Origin: Nitrospirota bacterium
GTDB lineage: Bacteria > Nitrospirota > Nitrospiria > Nitrospirales > Nitrospiraceae
DNA length: 6,347 bases
Reading direction: 5' to 3'
Assembly: GCA_016235225.1 (NCBI GenBank)
Contig: JACRLS010000040.1
Coordinates: 3,594-9,940 of the forward strand
Part shown: piece by piece, positions 1-5,340 of the stretch
How positions within the stretch are numbered: the first letter of the stretch is position 1
Layout: each line of letters opens with the position of its first letter
The notes under the pieces: generated by a model
What the model saw: only the letters and a program-made list of their open reading frames with translations
Told to the model about the DNA's origin: nothing
Databases searched by the model: none
Translations under genes and position numbers: made by a program

Positions 1-455
1 CGCGACGATCCTCGCGCCATCGTACTGAGGAATCGGCAGTCTCGGGGGAAGCTCTTGGCAAGATCGTCCGAATATCCGAACAACGGACAGGCTCGGCTGT
101 CGACCACCACACGCGCGAGATCCTCCCATTCCATCCGAGGAATACGGACATTGTGATAGAGGCTCAGACGCCCGTTCCCGAGGTCGTATACCAGCACCAG
201 CGCATTGTGTTGAGCCTGCTCCTCAAGGAGCAGCAAGGCCCTCAGCAGCATGAGTCGGTCGTCCGCCCGACTCGCGCCATCGTCAACGAAGATCACAACC
301 GCCGGACGGAGACGCGTGAGCGCACGGAGACCTTCAGAGAGATCCCCGACCACCGTCGTGGGAAGCCCGGTGTGACGGCCGGCCAGCAGCGATCTCAACG
401 ACCGCCCCGCTGACTCATTTCGGGAGATGACCAATATACGCCGTCTCATCTTCAT
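1..455 (-). CDS. Degenerate receiver-like (REC-like) protein, 5' part only, runs off left edge
   Basis: The minus-strand frame is open from an ATG at 455 to the window edge (151 codons plus 2 bases) with no stop, so the C-terminus lies outside. The protein begins MKMRRRILVISRNESAGRSL, like the first strand and helix of a response-regulator receiver domain. A second strand follows (PTTVVGD), then a third, PAVVIFVDDG, where receivers normally carry the phospho-acceptor Asp, then a hydrophobic strand ALVLVYDLG. The usual N-terminal acidic pair and the conserved Lys of strand 5 are not evident, so it may be a pseudo-receiver or an unrelated Rossmann-like fold. An in-frame ATG at 449 lies about 8 nt after GAGAG and is better spaced than the ATG at 455, so the real start may be 449. 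It follows TPR gene 594-1412 after a 138-bp repeat-filled spacer. That the frame is coding is fairly sure; the function is a weak structural guess. Confidence 0.7.
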   Translation of the reverse strand, partial: MKMRRRILVISRNESAGRSLRSLLAGRHTGLPTTVVGDLSEGLRALTRLRPAVVIFVDDGASRADDRLMLLRALLLLEEQAQHNALVLVYDLGNGRLSLYHNVRIPRMEWEDLARVVVDSRACPLFGYSDDLAKSFPRDCRFLSTMARGSS

Positions 456-492
456 AGCTCTCAGCGATCAGCAACTCTCGCGTGGTGCGTCC

Positions 493-591
493 GTTGCGTC
501 TCTTGCGTCAAGAGCGTCTATTGAGTTGATTGAATCTCTCGAGTCTCGACGCAAGCAAGAGACGCAACGACTCAATAGACACAAGAGACGC
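493..591. repeat. 99-bp imperfect palindromic simple-repeat mosaic in intergenic spacer
   Basis: The 138-bp gap between the TPR stop (594) and the receiver-like gene start (455) is mostly a mosaic of two short words and their reverse complements. GTTGCGTCTCTTGC (493-506) is matched exactly in inverted orientation at 555-568, and GTCTATTGAGT (516-526) is matched inverted at 570-580. A central palindrome CTCTCGAGTC lies around 537-546. The transcript could fold into a large hairpin 2 nt after the TPR stop codon. There is no U-run, so a classical intrinsic terminator is not supported. The remaining 456-492 shows only a weak TCAGCGATCAGC word and the possible GAGAG ribosome binding site of the next gene. 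I see no convincing promoter here. Confidence 0.75.
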
Positions 592-593
592 GC

Positions 594-1412
594 TCAGTGC
601 TGGTGCTCCGCCTTCGGCTCCGGTTTTGGACCTGATTCCGCAGGGGCAGGGGCTTCCGGCCGTTGCAGCTCTTCGATGCGCATCCGCGCATCCTCTACCA
701 GCGTCGCATGCTCAGGCCCCGCGAACTCCAGAAACTTTCGGTAATTCTCAATCGCTTTGTCGATGGTGTGGACGCCGTCGTATAAGATCGCCCTGTTGAA
801 GTAGGCGCGCGGATACCGAGGATCGATCTCGATCGCCTTCTGCCACATCTCCAGCGCCTCTTGAAACTTCTGCAGCCCGTAGTAGCAGTTCCCGATGCTG
901 TTATGGCCGATTGGCGAATTGGGCGACCGTTTGACCACTTCTTGATAGAACCCCAGCGCCTCCTCGAGCCGATTCTGATCGAAATGCAGGTTGCCGAGAC
1001 CCTGGTAGGCCTCGACCAAATTCGGATCGTGTTCGAGCGCCAAACGATACAACGCGATCGCCTTGTCCGGCCGTCCCGCCTCATGGTTGATCTGGCCTAA
1101 CGCCAGGTAGGCGGGCGCAAAGTCGGGTTTCACTCGAATGGCCGTGACATAGGCGTCGGTCGCGGCTCGGACCTTTCCGTTCTTGGCTTCCTCGCGACCC
1201 TTCGCCACAAGGGACGCCGCTTCCTCGGCCGGTGAGGCAGGCGTGAGAACCGCCCATGCATCCGAGTCACCAGCCTGCCAGGCCGACAGCAGGCACACCG
1301 CTGCGATCACCCAGGCCCGCACGCAATGGCTCCACGGAACCACCGGGTCATTGATCCATTGATGCGATGATTCGATCGGCAATGATCCAATCGTCCAATC
1401 TTGCTCAGCCAT
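594..1412 (-). CDS. Exported or membrane-anchored TPR-repeat protein
   Basis: The 272-residue frame carries five consecutive TPR-like 34-residue helix pairs over about residues 65-233. Typical segments are AYLALGQINHEAGRPDKAIALYRLALEHDPN and AYQGLGNLHFDQNRLEEALGFYQEVVKRSPN. TPR arrays are protein-protein scaffolds, so a structural role is likely. A hydrophobic segment (VRAWVIAAVCLLSAW, residues 31-45) precedes them, suggesting export or anchoring. The tail is rich in Pro, Glu and Lys and ends HQH. The start is ambiguous. The ATG at 1412 has a strong GGTGGAGG 6 nt upstream, inside the NHL gene, and gives an 8-bp overlap with it. However, residues 4-24 are encoded by a degenerate repeat (1348-1400). 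A GTG at 1322, preceded by GGAG, would give a 242-residue protein starting directly with a clean signal peptide, as in TPR gene 3288-4193. The TPR call is secure; start and partner are not. Confidence 0.88.
   Translation of the reverse strand: MAEQDWTIGSLPIESSHQWINDPVVPWSHCVRAWVIAAVCLLSAWQAGDSDAWAVLTPASPAEEAASLVAKGREEAKNGKVRAATDAYVTAIRVKPDFAPAYLALGQINHEAGRPDKAIALYRLALEHDPNLVEAYQGLGNLHFDQNRLEEALGFYQEVVKRSPNSPIGHNSIGNCYYGLQKFQEALEMWQKAIEIDPRYPRAYFNRAILYDGVHTIDKAIENYRKFLEFAGPEHATLVEDARMRIEELQRPEAPAPAESGPKPEPKAEHQH
1348..1400. repeat. Degenerate ATTGATC-type simple repeat at the NHL/TPR junction
   Basis: The segment is a run of near-copies of a roughly 8-base word (TCATTGATCC, ATTGATGCG, ATGATTCGATC, AATGATCCAATC, GTCCAATC). 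It starts 4 nt beyond the NHL stop codon (1405-1407) in the direction of transcription. It translates into residues 4-24 of the longest TPR frame, which look unlike a natural N-terminus. This suggests the segment is really a spacer ahead of a GTG start at 1322. The repeat is too diverged to fix a single unit. Confidence 0.55.
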
Positions 1413-2553
1413 TGCGCGCCTCCACCCGCCGCGCCCGGTTGTTGTTCGGCTCCACGATCAGGAGCCGCCCTTGCGGATCAACCGCCACACCCGTTGGAAA
1501 AGCGAGGCTGGCTTTCGCCGCAGGGCCATTATCGCCGGAGAATCCACGTTGGCCTGACCCGGCGATGGTCGTCATGATCCCGCTCTTGACATCCACCTTC
1601 CGTACCCGGTCGTTCCCGGCGTCGGCAATGTACACATTGCCGGCCCCGTCGAGCGCCACGGCGGACGGCTGATTCAGACAGGCCTCTTTGGCCGGCCCTC
1701 CGTCCCCACAGTATTGGTTGACGCCCTTGCCGGCGACGATCGTCACCTTGCGAGTCGCAAGCTCCACCTTCTTGATGCGATTCAGAAAGGAATCGGCCAC
1801 ATAGAGGCTGCCTTTGCCGTCATAGGTCAATCCCACAGGCGCCACAAAGAGCCCCCTGATCGTCGGAGTCCCCGTAGGGTCTGTCTTCGCCCCGGGTGTC
1901 CCTTCGCCCACCACGCTCGAGATGACGCCGGTTTTCTTGTCCACTCTCCGGATGCCGCCGTTCTCAGAATCCGCGATGTACAGATTTCCTTCCTCATCCA
2001 CGGCAACAGACGTCGGGTAAGACAGCAACGCGCTCAATGCCGGACCGTTGTCTCCACCGAGTCCCCGCATCCCCTGCCCGGCGACGGACGTGATGATCCC
2101 GGTCCTGGCATCAACCCGGCGAATCCGGTGGTTGCGCGCATCCGCGATGAAGAGATGGCCCTCCCGATCCGCTGCCAATCCCATGGGAAACGCGATGCTC
2201 GCCTTCACAGCCGGCCCGCCGTCTCCGCTATAGTCCCGCGTCCCGTTGCCGGCCACGGTTGTGATCGTGCCGGTGGCGGCATCGATTTTCCGCACTCGAT
2301 TGTTCGTGGAATCCGAAATGTACACGTTGCCGGCCGCATCGACTGCAATCCCACGGGGATTGCTCAGACCCGCCGCCAACGCGGCGCCGCCATCGCCCTT
2401 AAAGTCCGGCGCCCCCGTCCCGGCGACCGTCGTAATCACTGCCTTGCCGCTTTTGGCATCGGATTTGTCGACCGCCCCAGTCGCGGGCGTCCATCCGACC
2501 GCCGCTCCAAGACACAATGCCAACGCTGCTATAGCACGGATTGTCCGATTCAT
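1405..2553 (-). CDS. Exported NHL-repeat six-bladed beta-propeller protein
   Basis: The 382-residue protein starts at an ATG with GGGAGG 7 nt upstream. It opens with a signal peptide (MNRTIRAIAALALCLGAAVG, probable cleavage near TPATGA), so it should act in the periplasm or outside. Six NHL-type units follow at about residues 43-99, 100-156, 157-213, 214-272, 273-329 and 330-382. Each runs VAGxGxxxxxGDGGPA, then GxAVDxxGNxYIADxxNxRIRxVD, then TGxITT. The last unit lacks the closing TGxITT strand, whereas the N-terminus supplies VITT just before unit 1. This fits a closed six-bladed propeller with strand exchange. Unit 4 is the odd one: 59 residues and no GDGG loop. Unit 5 holds two cysteines (282, 292). 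NHL propellers bind proteins, glycans or RNA; an exported one is most likely a binding scaffold. It lies between the IPT/TIG and TPR genes, overlapping the latter by up to 8 bp, and has no visible catalytic domain. Confidence 0.93.
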   Translation of the reverse strand: MNRTIRAIAALALCLGAAVGWTPATGAVDKSDAKSGKAVITTVAGTGAPDFKGDGGAALAAGLSNPRGIAVDAAGNVYISDSTNNRVRKIDAATGTITTVAGNGTRDYSGDGGPAVKASIAFPMGLAADREGHLFIADARNHRIRRVDARTGIITSVAGQGMRGLGGDNGPALSALLSYPTSVAVDEEGNLYIADSENGGIRRVDKKTGVISSVVGEGTPGAKTDPTGTPTIRGLFVAPVGLTYDGKGSLYVADSFLNRIKKVELATRKVTIVAGKGVNQYCGDGGPAKEACLNQPSAVALDGAGNVYIADAGNDRVRKVDVKSGIMTTIAGSGQRGFSGDNGPAAKASLAFPTGVAVDPQGRLLIVEPNNNRARRVEARNG

Positions 2554-2573
2554 AATTGGCCTCCCATGAACGA

Positions 2574-2638
2574 AGGCTGAGGCTCAGGCTCAGGAAAACC
2601 TCGCCTCTTCCCCTTCACCTCAACCTGAGCCTTAGCCT
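2574..2638. repeat. Inverted AGGCTN hexamer array (hairpin) between IPT/TIG and NHL genes
   Basis: The left arm 2574-2594 is AGGCTG, AGGCTC, AGGCTC, AGG. The right arm 2618-2638 is its imperfect reverse complement (CCTCAA, CCTGAG, CCTTAG, CCT). In the minus-strand transcript 19 of 21 positions can pair, counting one G-U, around a 23-nt purine-rich loop (2595-2617). The structure starts 2 nt after the IPT/TIG stop codon (2641-2643) and ends about 20 nt before the NHL start. It has no U-run, so an mRNA-stabilising or attenuating hairpin, or simply a spreading repeat, is as likely as a terminator. Confidence 0.8.
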
Positions 2639-2640
2639 GC

Positions 2641-3144
2641 CTAATGCACATGCGCGTAACTCACTTTGAATATGTTCGCCTCCGTGGGCGCCAGGGACGA
2701 CTGGCCTGCCGGCGTTCGCACGACAACCAGCCGCGGCCCCAACGGTGCATGGTTCAAAATCGTGACTTTCACTGTCGCGATGGTCCCTTCACTGTTCACG
2801 ACCGGCGAGTCCACCGTTGCAATGCCCGTCCCCGGGTAGAACCGCACCTCCGAGGCGCCGGTGAGATTGCGCCCCTCCACCGTCAGCGAGAACACGAGGT
2901 TGCGCCCCTCCACGGTGAGCGAGAGCACCCACCCGGATGGTCCCCAGGTCGGTGAAATCGCCGTGATCTCCGGGACGTCCTGCACCGCTTCGCCGGCAAC
3001 GGGCGCCGGAGGACCTCCTCCCTGTCCATTCGTTCCTTCATCCGCGCCGGCCCCTTGGGCGCCGATCCCCAACATCGCCAGCCCGACCACACCCGCCGCA
3101 ATCCAACTCCACAATCTACCCATCGGAACGCTCATTGTTCCCAT
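2641..3144 (-). CDS. Exported IPT/TIG-domain (Ig-like) protein with internal duplication
   Basis: The 167-residue protein starts at an ATG with GAGGTG 7 nt upstream, which favours it over in-frame ATGs at 3135 and 3123. A signal peptide (hydrophobic core SWIAAGVVGLAMLGIGAQGAGA, about residues 13-34) leads to a Gly/Pro-rich linker. A single IPT/TIG-like domain follows from about residue 58 (PEITAISPTWGPSGWVLSLT), ending in a strand LGPRLVVVRTPAGQSS. These Ig-like folds are usually binding or spacer modules in exported proteins. The oddity is an 11-residue tandem copy, VLSLTVEGRNL then VFSLTVEGRNL, which doubles one beta-strand and its turn (residues 73-94). One copy is extra relative to a normal IPT strand order and may disturb the fold. 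It sits between TPR (3288-4193) and NHL genes and probably shares their transcript. No enzymatic motif is seen. Confidence 0.85.
   Translation of the reverse strand: MGTMSVPMGRLWSWIAAGVVGLAMLGIGAQGAGADEGTNGQGGGPPAPVAGEAVQDVPEITAISPTWGPSGWVLSLTVEGRNLVFSLTVEGRNLTGASEVRFYPGTGIATVDSPVVNSEGTIATVKVTILNHAPLGPRLVVVRTPAGQSSLAPTEANIFKVSYAHVH
2863..2928 (-). repeat. 33-bp in-frame tandem duplication inside the IPT/TIG gene
   Basis: Unit 2863-2895 and unit 2896-2928 are directly adjacent, both 33 bp, and match at 29 of 33 positions by eye. The four differences produce one residue change (Phe/Leu); the other three are synonymous. This bias suggests that the duplication is old enough to have diverged while both copies stayed under protein-level constraint. 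Confidence 0.9.
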
Positions 3145-3192
3145 GGCCTTTCACCTCGTGATTATCGTCGTCGTTCGTATCTCGCAGCACCC

Positions 3193-3227
3193 GGGGACAG
3201 GCACCGCGAAGCGCGGAGCCAGTCCCC
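3193..3227. repeat. REP-like hairpin (GGGGACAGGCACC / GGAGCCAGTCCCC)
   Basis: The arm GGGGACAGGCACCGCG (3193-3208) pairs with 3212-3227 across a 3-nt loop: 14 base pairs with two A-A mismatches at positions 7 and 11 of the stem. Compact hairpins with this GGGGACAGGCACC/GGAGCCAGTCCCC layout are, from general knowledge, typical of REP elements mobilised by REP-associated tyrosine transposases (RAYT/Y1). No such transposase is encoded here, so a genomic copy elsewhere would have to supply it. The hairpin lies in the 143-bp spacer between TPR gene 3288-4193 and the IPT/TIG gene, and could also affect the transcript. Confidence 0.8.
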
Positions 3228-3253
3228 TCCGCTTCTTCCTTCTCGCTTCCCCC

Positions 3254-3281
3254 GTTTCACGCCTCACGTTTCACGCGTCAC
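3254..3281. repeat. Four 7-bp tandem units (GTTTCAC/GCSTCAC)
   Basis: Exact 7-base periodicity: GTTTCAC, GCCTCAC, GTTTCAC, GCGTCAC, followed by GTC. The array ends 6 nt from the TPR stop codon (3288-3290) and is followed, in the direction of transcription, by the REP hairpin. No inverted partner is present nearby, unlike the hexamer arrays. The rest of the spacer (3145-3192 and 3228-3253) holds the IPT/TIG ribosome binding site and pyrimidine-rich sequence without further structure. Confidence 0.8.
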
Positions 3282-3287
3282 GTCTTC

Positions 3288-4193
3288 TCAGTGCGCCCCT
3301 TCTTTCTGCGTCACGCTCTCGATCTTGTCGGCGAGTTTCTCCGCGAGGGCGGGATCCGTTCCGGCCAAAATGTCCAAGTGTTCCCTGGCTCGCTTCACAT
3401 CACCGGCCCCCTGATAGAGATAGGCCACGGCCAAGTTGTACCGGGCACCGGAATGATTCGGATTCCAGGACAGCGTTTTCTGGAACGACTCCATCGCCAG
3501 CGCGTTGTAATCGGTCAGCTCCGGGGTGGGCAGATCAGCGAGCCCGACCATGCTCTTGCGCCCATACGCCAGGCCTAAGTTATAGTGGCCCTCGACGTTC
3601 CGGGGATCAATCGTCGTGATCTCACGAAATTGCCGGATCGCCTCGTCCAAATCCCCCTTCTTGTCGGCCAGGAACCCCAATCCGAAGCGGGCCGTCAGGT
3701 TCTTGGGGTCGGTCTGGATGGTCGCTCGATACTGTCCGGTCGCCATGTCATCCAGCTTGCGCTTCTGGTAGATGAGTCCGAGGCGGACATGCGCCTCCGC
3801 CAGATCCGGCTGCAGTTTCAGCGTCTCGATGAATTCATGGATCGCCAGTTCGTCGTCTCCCTTCTGGCTGGCCACGAGGCCCATTGCCAGATGAGGTTCA
3901 TGATCCTTGGGGCGCAGATCAGCCGCTTTCGCGAGCCTGACCATGGCGTCGTCCCATCGCTCACGCTCACCGAGCAGCACACCCAAGTTGTACTGCGCTT
4001 CGGCGTGATCGGGTTGAAGCCACACCACCGCCTCAAACAGCTCGATGGCGCGGTCCACCTGTCCGCGTTCGCTGGCCAGCACGCCCTGGACGAAATAATC
4101 GCTCTGGCTCCCGGTCTCCGGCTCGGCGGCGGCGCCAAGTCCTACTCCACTCAGCAGCCCCAGACTGACACACAGACTGATCAGGATTCTCAC
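3288..4193 (-). CDS. Exported TPR-repeat protein
   Basis: From a GTG at 4193 the protein has 301 residues. It starts with a typical signal peptide (VRILISLCVSLGLLSGVGLG then AAAEPE), followed by about seven TPR units at roughly residues 31-63, 64-97, 98-131, 132-165, 166-199, 200-247 and 248-283. Canonical motifs include AEAQYNLGVLLGERERWDDA and EGHYNLGLAYG. Unit 6 carries an insertion of about 14 residues (SMVGLADLPTPELT). The frame is open upstream to an ATG at 4358, which overlaps the radical SAM stop and also has a purine-rich GGAGAG ahead of it. That extension is, however, encoded by a hexamer repeat (LNLNLNLNLKLSL) and would bury the signal peptide 55 residues in. The GTG has AAGGGGGGAG as ribosome binding site 4 nt upstream. 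This site lies in a hairpin (4197-4227), suggesting translational control. The likely role is a periplasmic or outer-membrane-associated scaffold; the partner is unknown. Confidence 0.9.
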   Translation of the reverse strand: MRILISLCVSLGLLSGVGLGAAAEPETGSQSDYFVQGVLASERGQVDRAIELFEAVVWLQPDHAEAQYNLGVLLGERERWDDAMVRLAKAADLRPKDHEPHLAMGLVASQKGDDELAIHEFIETLKLQPDLAEAHVRLGLIYQKRKLDDMATGQYRATIQTDPKNLTARFGLGFLADKKGDLDEAIRQFREITTIDPRNVEGHYNLGLAYGRKSMVGLADLPTPELTDYNALAMESFQKTLSWNPNHSGARYNLAVAYLYQGAGDVKRAREHLDILAGTDPALAEKLADKIESVTQKEGAH

Positions 4194-4196
4194 GGC

Positions 4197-4227
4197 TCCC
4201 CCCTTACTTGGCCAGTTAAAGGGGGGA
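4197..4227 (-). promoter_or_regulatory. Hairpin sequestering the ribosome binding site of the TPR gene
   Basis: In the minus-strand transcript UCCCCCCUU-type and AAGGGGGGA-type arms pair over 9 bp (4219-4227 with 4197-4205), with three further possible pairs inside the 13-nt loop. The 3' arm is itself the ribosome binding site AAGGGGGGAG, 4 nt before the GTG at 4193. A stable fold would block initiation until melted, bound or unfolded by an upstream ribosome. An equally simple view is that this is a short intergenic inverted repeat that happens to supply the site. Confidence 0.55.
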
Positions 4228-4305
4228 AGGAAAGTCAAGGAGGCCGTCCGAGAAGCTTCCCTTCCCCCGGAAGAGGTGGCACATTCGCCCCTTCCCATCA
4301 AAGAA

Positions 4306-4408
4306 AGCTTGAGGTTGAGGTTAAGGTTAAGGTTGAGAGAAACCTGGCTCTCTTTCATGATCTCTCCATGACTTCCTTAACCTGAGCCTGAGCCTCAGCC
4401 TCAACCTG
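4306..4408. repeat. Inverted AGGTTN/AGGCTN hexamer array straddling the radical SAM stop codon
   Basis: The left block 4306-4337 is a run of TTGAGG, TTGAGG, TTAAGG, TTAAGG, TTGAG. The right block 4375-4408 is the pyrimidine-rich counterpart (CCTTAA, CCTGAG, CCTGAG, CCTCAG, CCTCAA, CCTG). The radical SAM stop codon (4355-4357) lies in the 37-nt spacer between them. The right block is therefore inside the coding sequence and translates as a dipeptide-like tail QVEAEAQAQV. The left block lies in the leader of the TPR gene. The rest of the 161-bp leader (4228-4305) is purine/pyrimidine-skewed, with a small CTTCCCCCGGAAG hairpin and no clear promoter. Confidence 0.85.
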
Positions 4409-5326
4409 TTTCACCCGGCACCCTTGCCGAGTGCCTCTCCGCCGGAACTCTTCGTTGATCGAATGGATCACTTGCAATTTCGTCACCCCCCAGTGGGGGG
4501 CCACCACATAGGGTTCGGCGACTTCCCCGGTCACGCGCTGCACGACCACCGAGGATGGAATTCGTTCCAGGAAATCGCACACGAGTCCGATGTACTCGCG
4601 CAGCCTAAGCACTCGGATTGCAGAGCGACGATACGAGCGCTCCAGCTCCGTCCCCGTGGTCACATAGAGGTGGTGTAGCTTCAATCCCTCGACGGCGAGC
4701 TGCGCCAAGCGGTCGGCCGTGACCAGCATCATGTCCCGTGTCTCACCGGGAAGACCCAGGATCGCATGGGCGCACACGCGCAACGCTCGCTGTTGCGCTC
4801 GCCGCACCGCATCGAGAAACTGGGCATAGGTATGGCGTCTGTTCAGCCGGCGAAGCGTCACGTCGTGGCTGCTCTGCAGTCCGAGCTCCAGCCAGAGATG
4901 TGTCCGGCCGGCATACTCCTTCAAGAGATCCAGGACCGGATCGGGCACACAGTCGGGCCTGGTGCCGATCGCAAGCCCCACGACGTCGGGATGATCCATG
5001 GCCTGGTCATACACCCGGCGTAACTGCTCCAACGATCCATAGGTATTCGTGTAGGCCTGGAAATAGACGATGAACTTATGACCAGCCAGGCGTTCCCGGT
5101 AAAACCGGATACCGTCCTCGATCTGACTCGCGACACTCGTGCGCGCCTGCCGCGAGTTCGAACTGAAACTGGCGTTGTTGCAGAAGACACAACCCCCGCG
5201 GCCCGCGGCCCCATCGCGGTTGGGACAGGTGAATCCCGCATCAACGGCAATCTTAAACACCCGGTAGGGAAATTGATCCCTCAAGTACCGCCCACCGGAA
5301 TAATACAGTTGGGCCGACTCCGCCAT
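4355..5326 (-). CDS. yhcC: Radical SAM protein, YhcC/TIGR01212 family
   Basis: From the ATG at 5326 the protein has 323 residues, close to the roughly 300-residue norm of the family. It begins MAESAQLYYSGGRYLRDQFP and carries the cluster motif CPNRDGAAGRGGCVFC (Cys34, Cys46, Cys49). This C-x11-C-x2-C spacing is the YhcC-type variant of the radical SAM signature, expected to bind a [4Fe-4S] cluster and S-adenosylmethionine. Other family hallmarks are VYFQAYTNTYGSL, LAIGTRPDCVPD, WLELGLQSSHD, AILGLPGET, LKLHHLYVTTGT and a C-terminal APHWGVTKLQV. The substrate of this family is not established; it is usually treated as a conserved cytoplasmic enzyme. The frame is open upstream to 5446, but those 40 residues come from a hexamer repeat and overlap the preceding gene. 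The last 19 residues (VKQVEAEAQAQVKEVMERS) are also repeat-derived and lie beyond the conserved core. The family call is strong; the gene symbol is by family resemblance only. Confidence 0.93.
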   Translation of the reverse strand: MAESAQLYYSGGRYLRDQFPYRVFKIAVDAGFTCPNRDGAAGRGGCVFCNNASFSSNSRQARTSVASQIEDGIRFYRERLAGHKFIVYFQAYTNTYGSLEQLRRVYDQAMDHPDVVGLAIGTRPDCVPDPVLDLLKEYAGRTHLWLELGLQSSHDVTLRRLNRRHTYAQFLDAVRRAQQRALRVCAHAILGLPGETRDMMLVTADRLAQLAVEGLKLHHLYVTTGTELERSYRRSAIRVLRLREYIGLVCDFLERIPSSVVVQRVTGEVAEPYVVAPHWGVTKLQVIHSINEEFRRRGTRQGCRVKQVEAEAQAQVKEVMERS

Positions 5327-5340
5327 GGTCTCAAACCTCA

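Noticed and set aside
153..413. 86-codon plus-strand open frame at the left end
   Set aside because: The minus strand holds an uninterrupted receiver-like frame across the same bases, with more protein-like composition.
1714..2580. 288-codon plus-strand open frame opposite the NHL gene
   Set aside because: It is the antisense shadow of a clear six-repeat propeller gene; its protein is Arg/His/Pro-rich without domains.
2574..2638. Rho-independent terminator after the IPT/TIG gene
   Set aside because: The hairpin is strong but no U-run follows in the minus-strand transcript, and the NHL ribosome binding site lies within about 20 nt.
3193..3227. Intrinsic terminator after the TPR gene
   Set aside because: The stem-loop is followed by no T-rich tract on the transcript strand, and the A-A mismatch layout fits a REP element better.
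2861..3619. 252-codon plus-strand open frame across the IPT/TIG gene, spacer and TPR gene
   Set aside because: It spans two real minus-strand genes and translates the REP and heptamer repeats. The Arg/Ser/Pro-rich product is a shadow.
4194..4358. N-terminal extension of the TPR protein from ATG 4358 (LNLNLNLNLKLSL...)
   Set aside because: It is the translation of the hexamer repeat and leader hairpin. A proper ribosome binding site and signal peptide follow at GTG 4193.
3585..4385. 266-codon plus-strand open frame opposite the TPR gene
   Set aside because: It is antisense to an unmistakable TPR array and runs into the hexamer repeat; no domain is visible.
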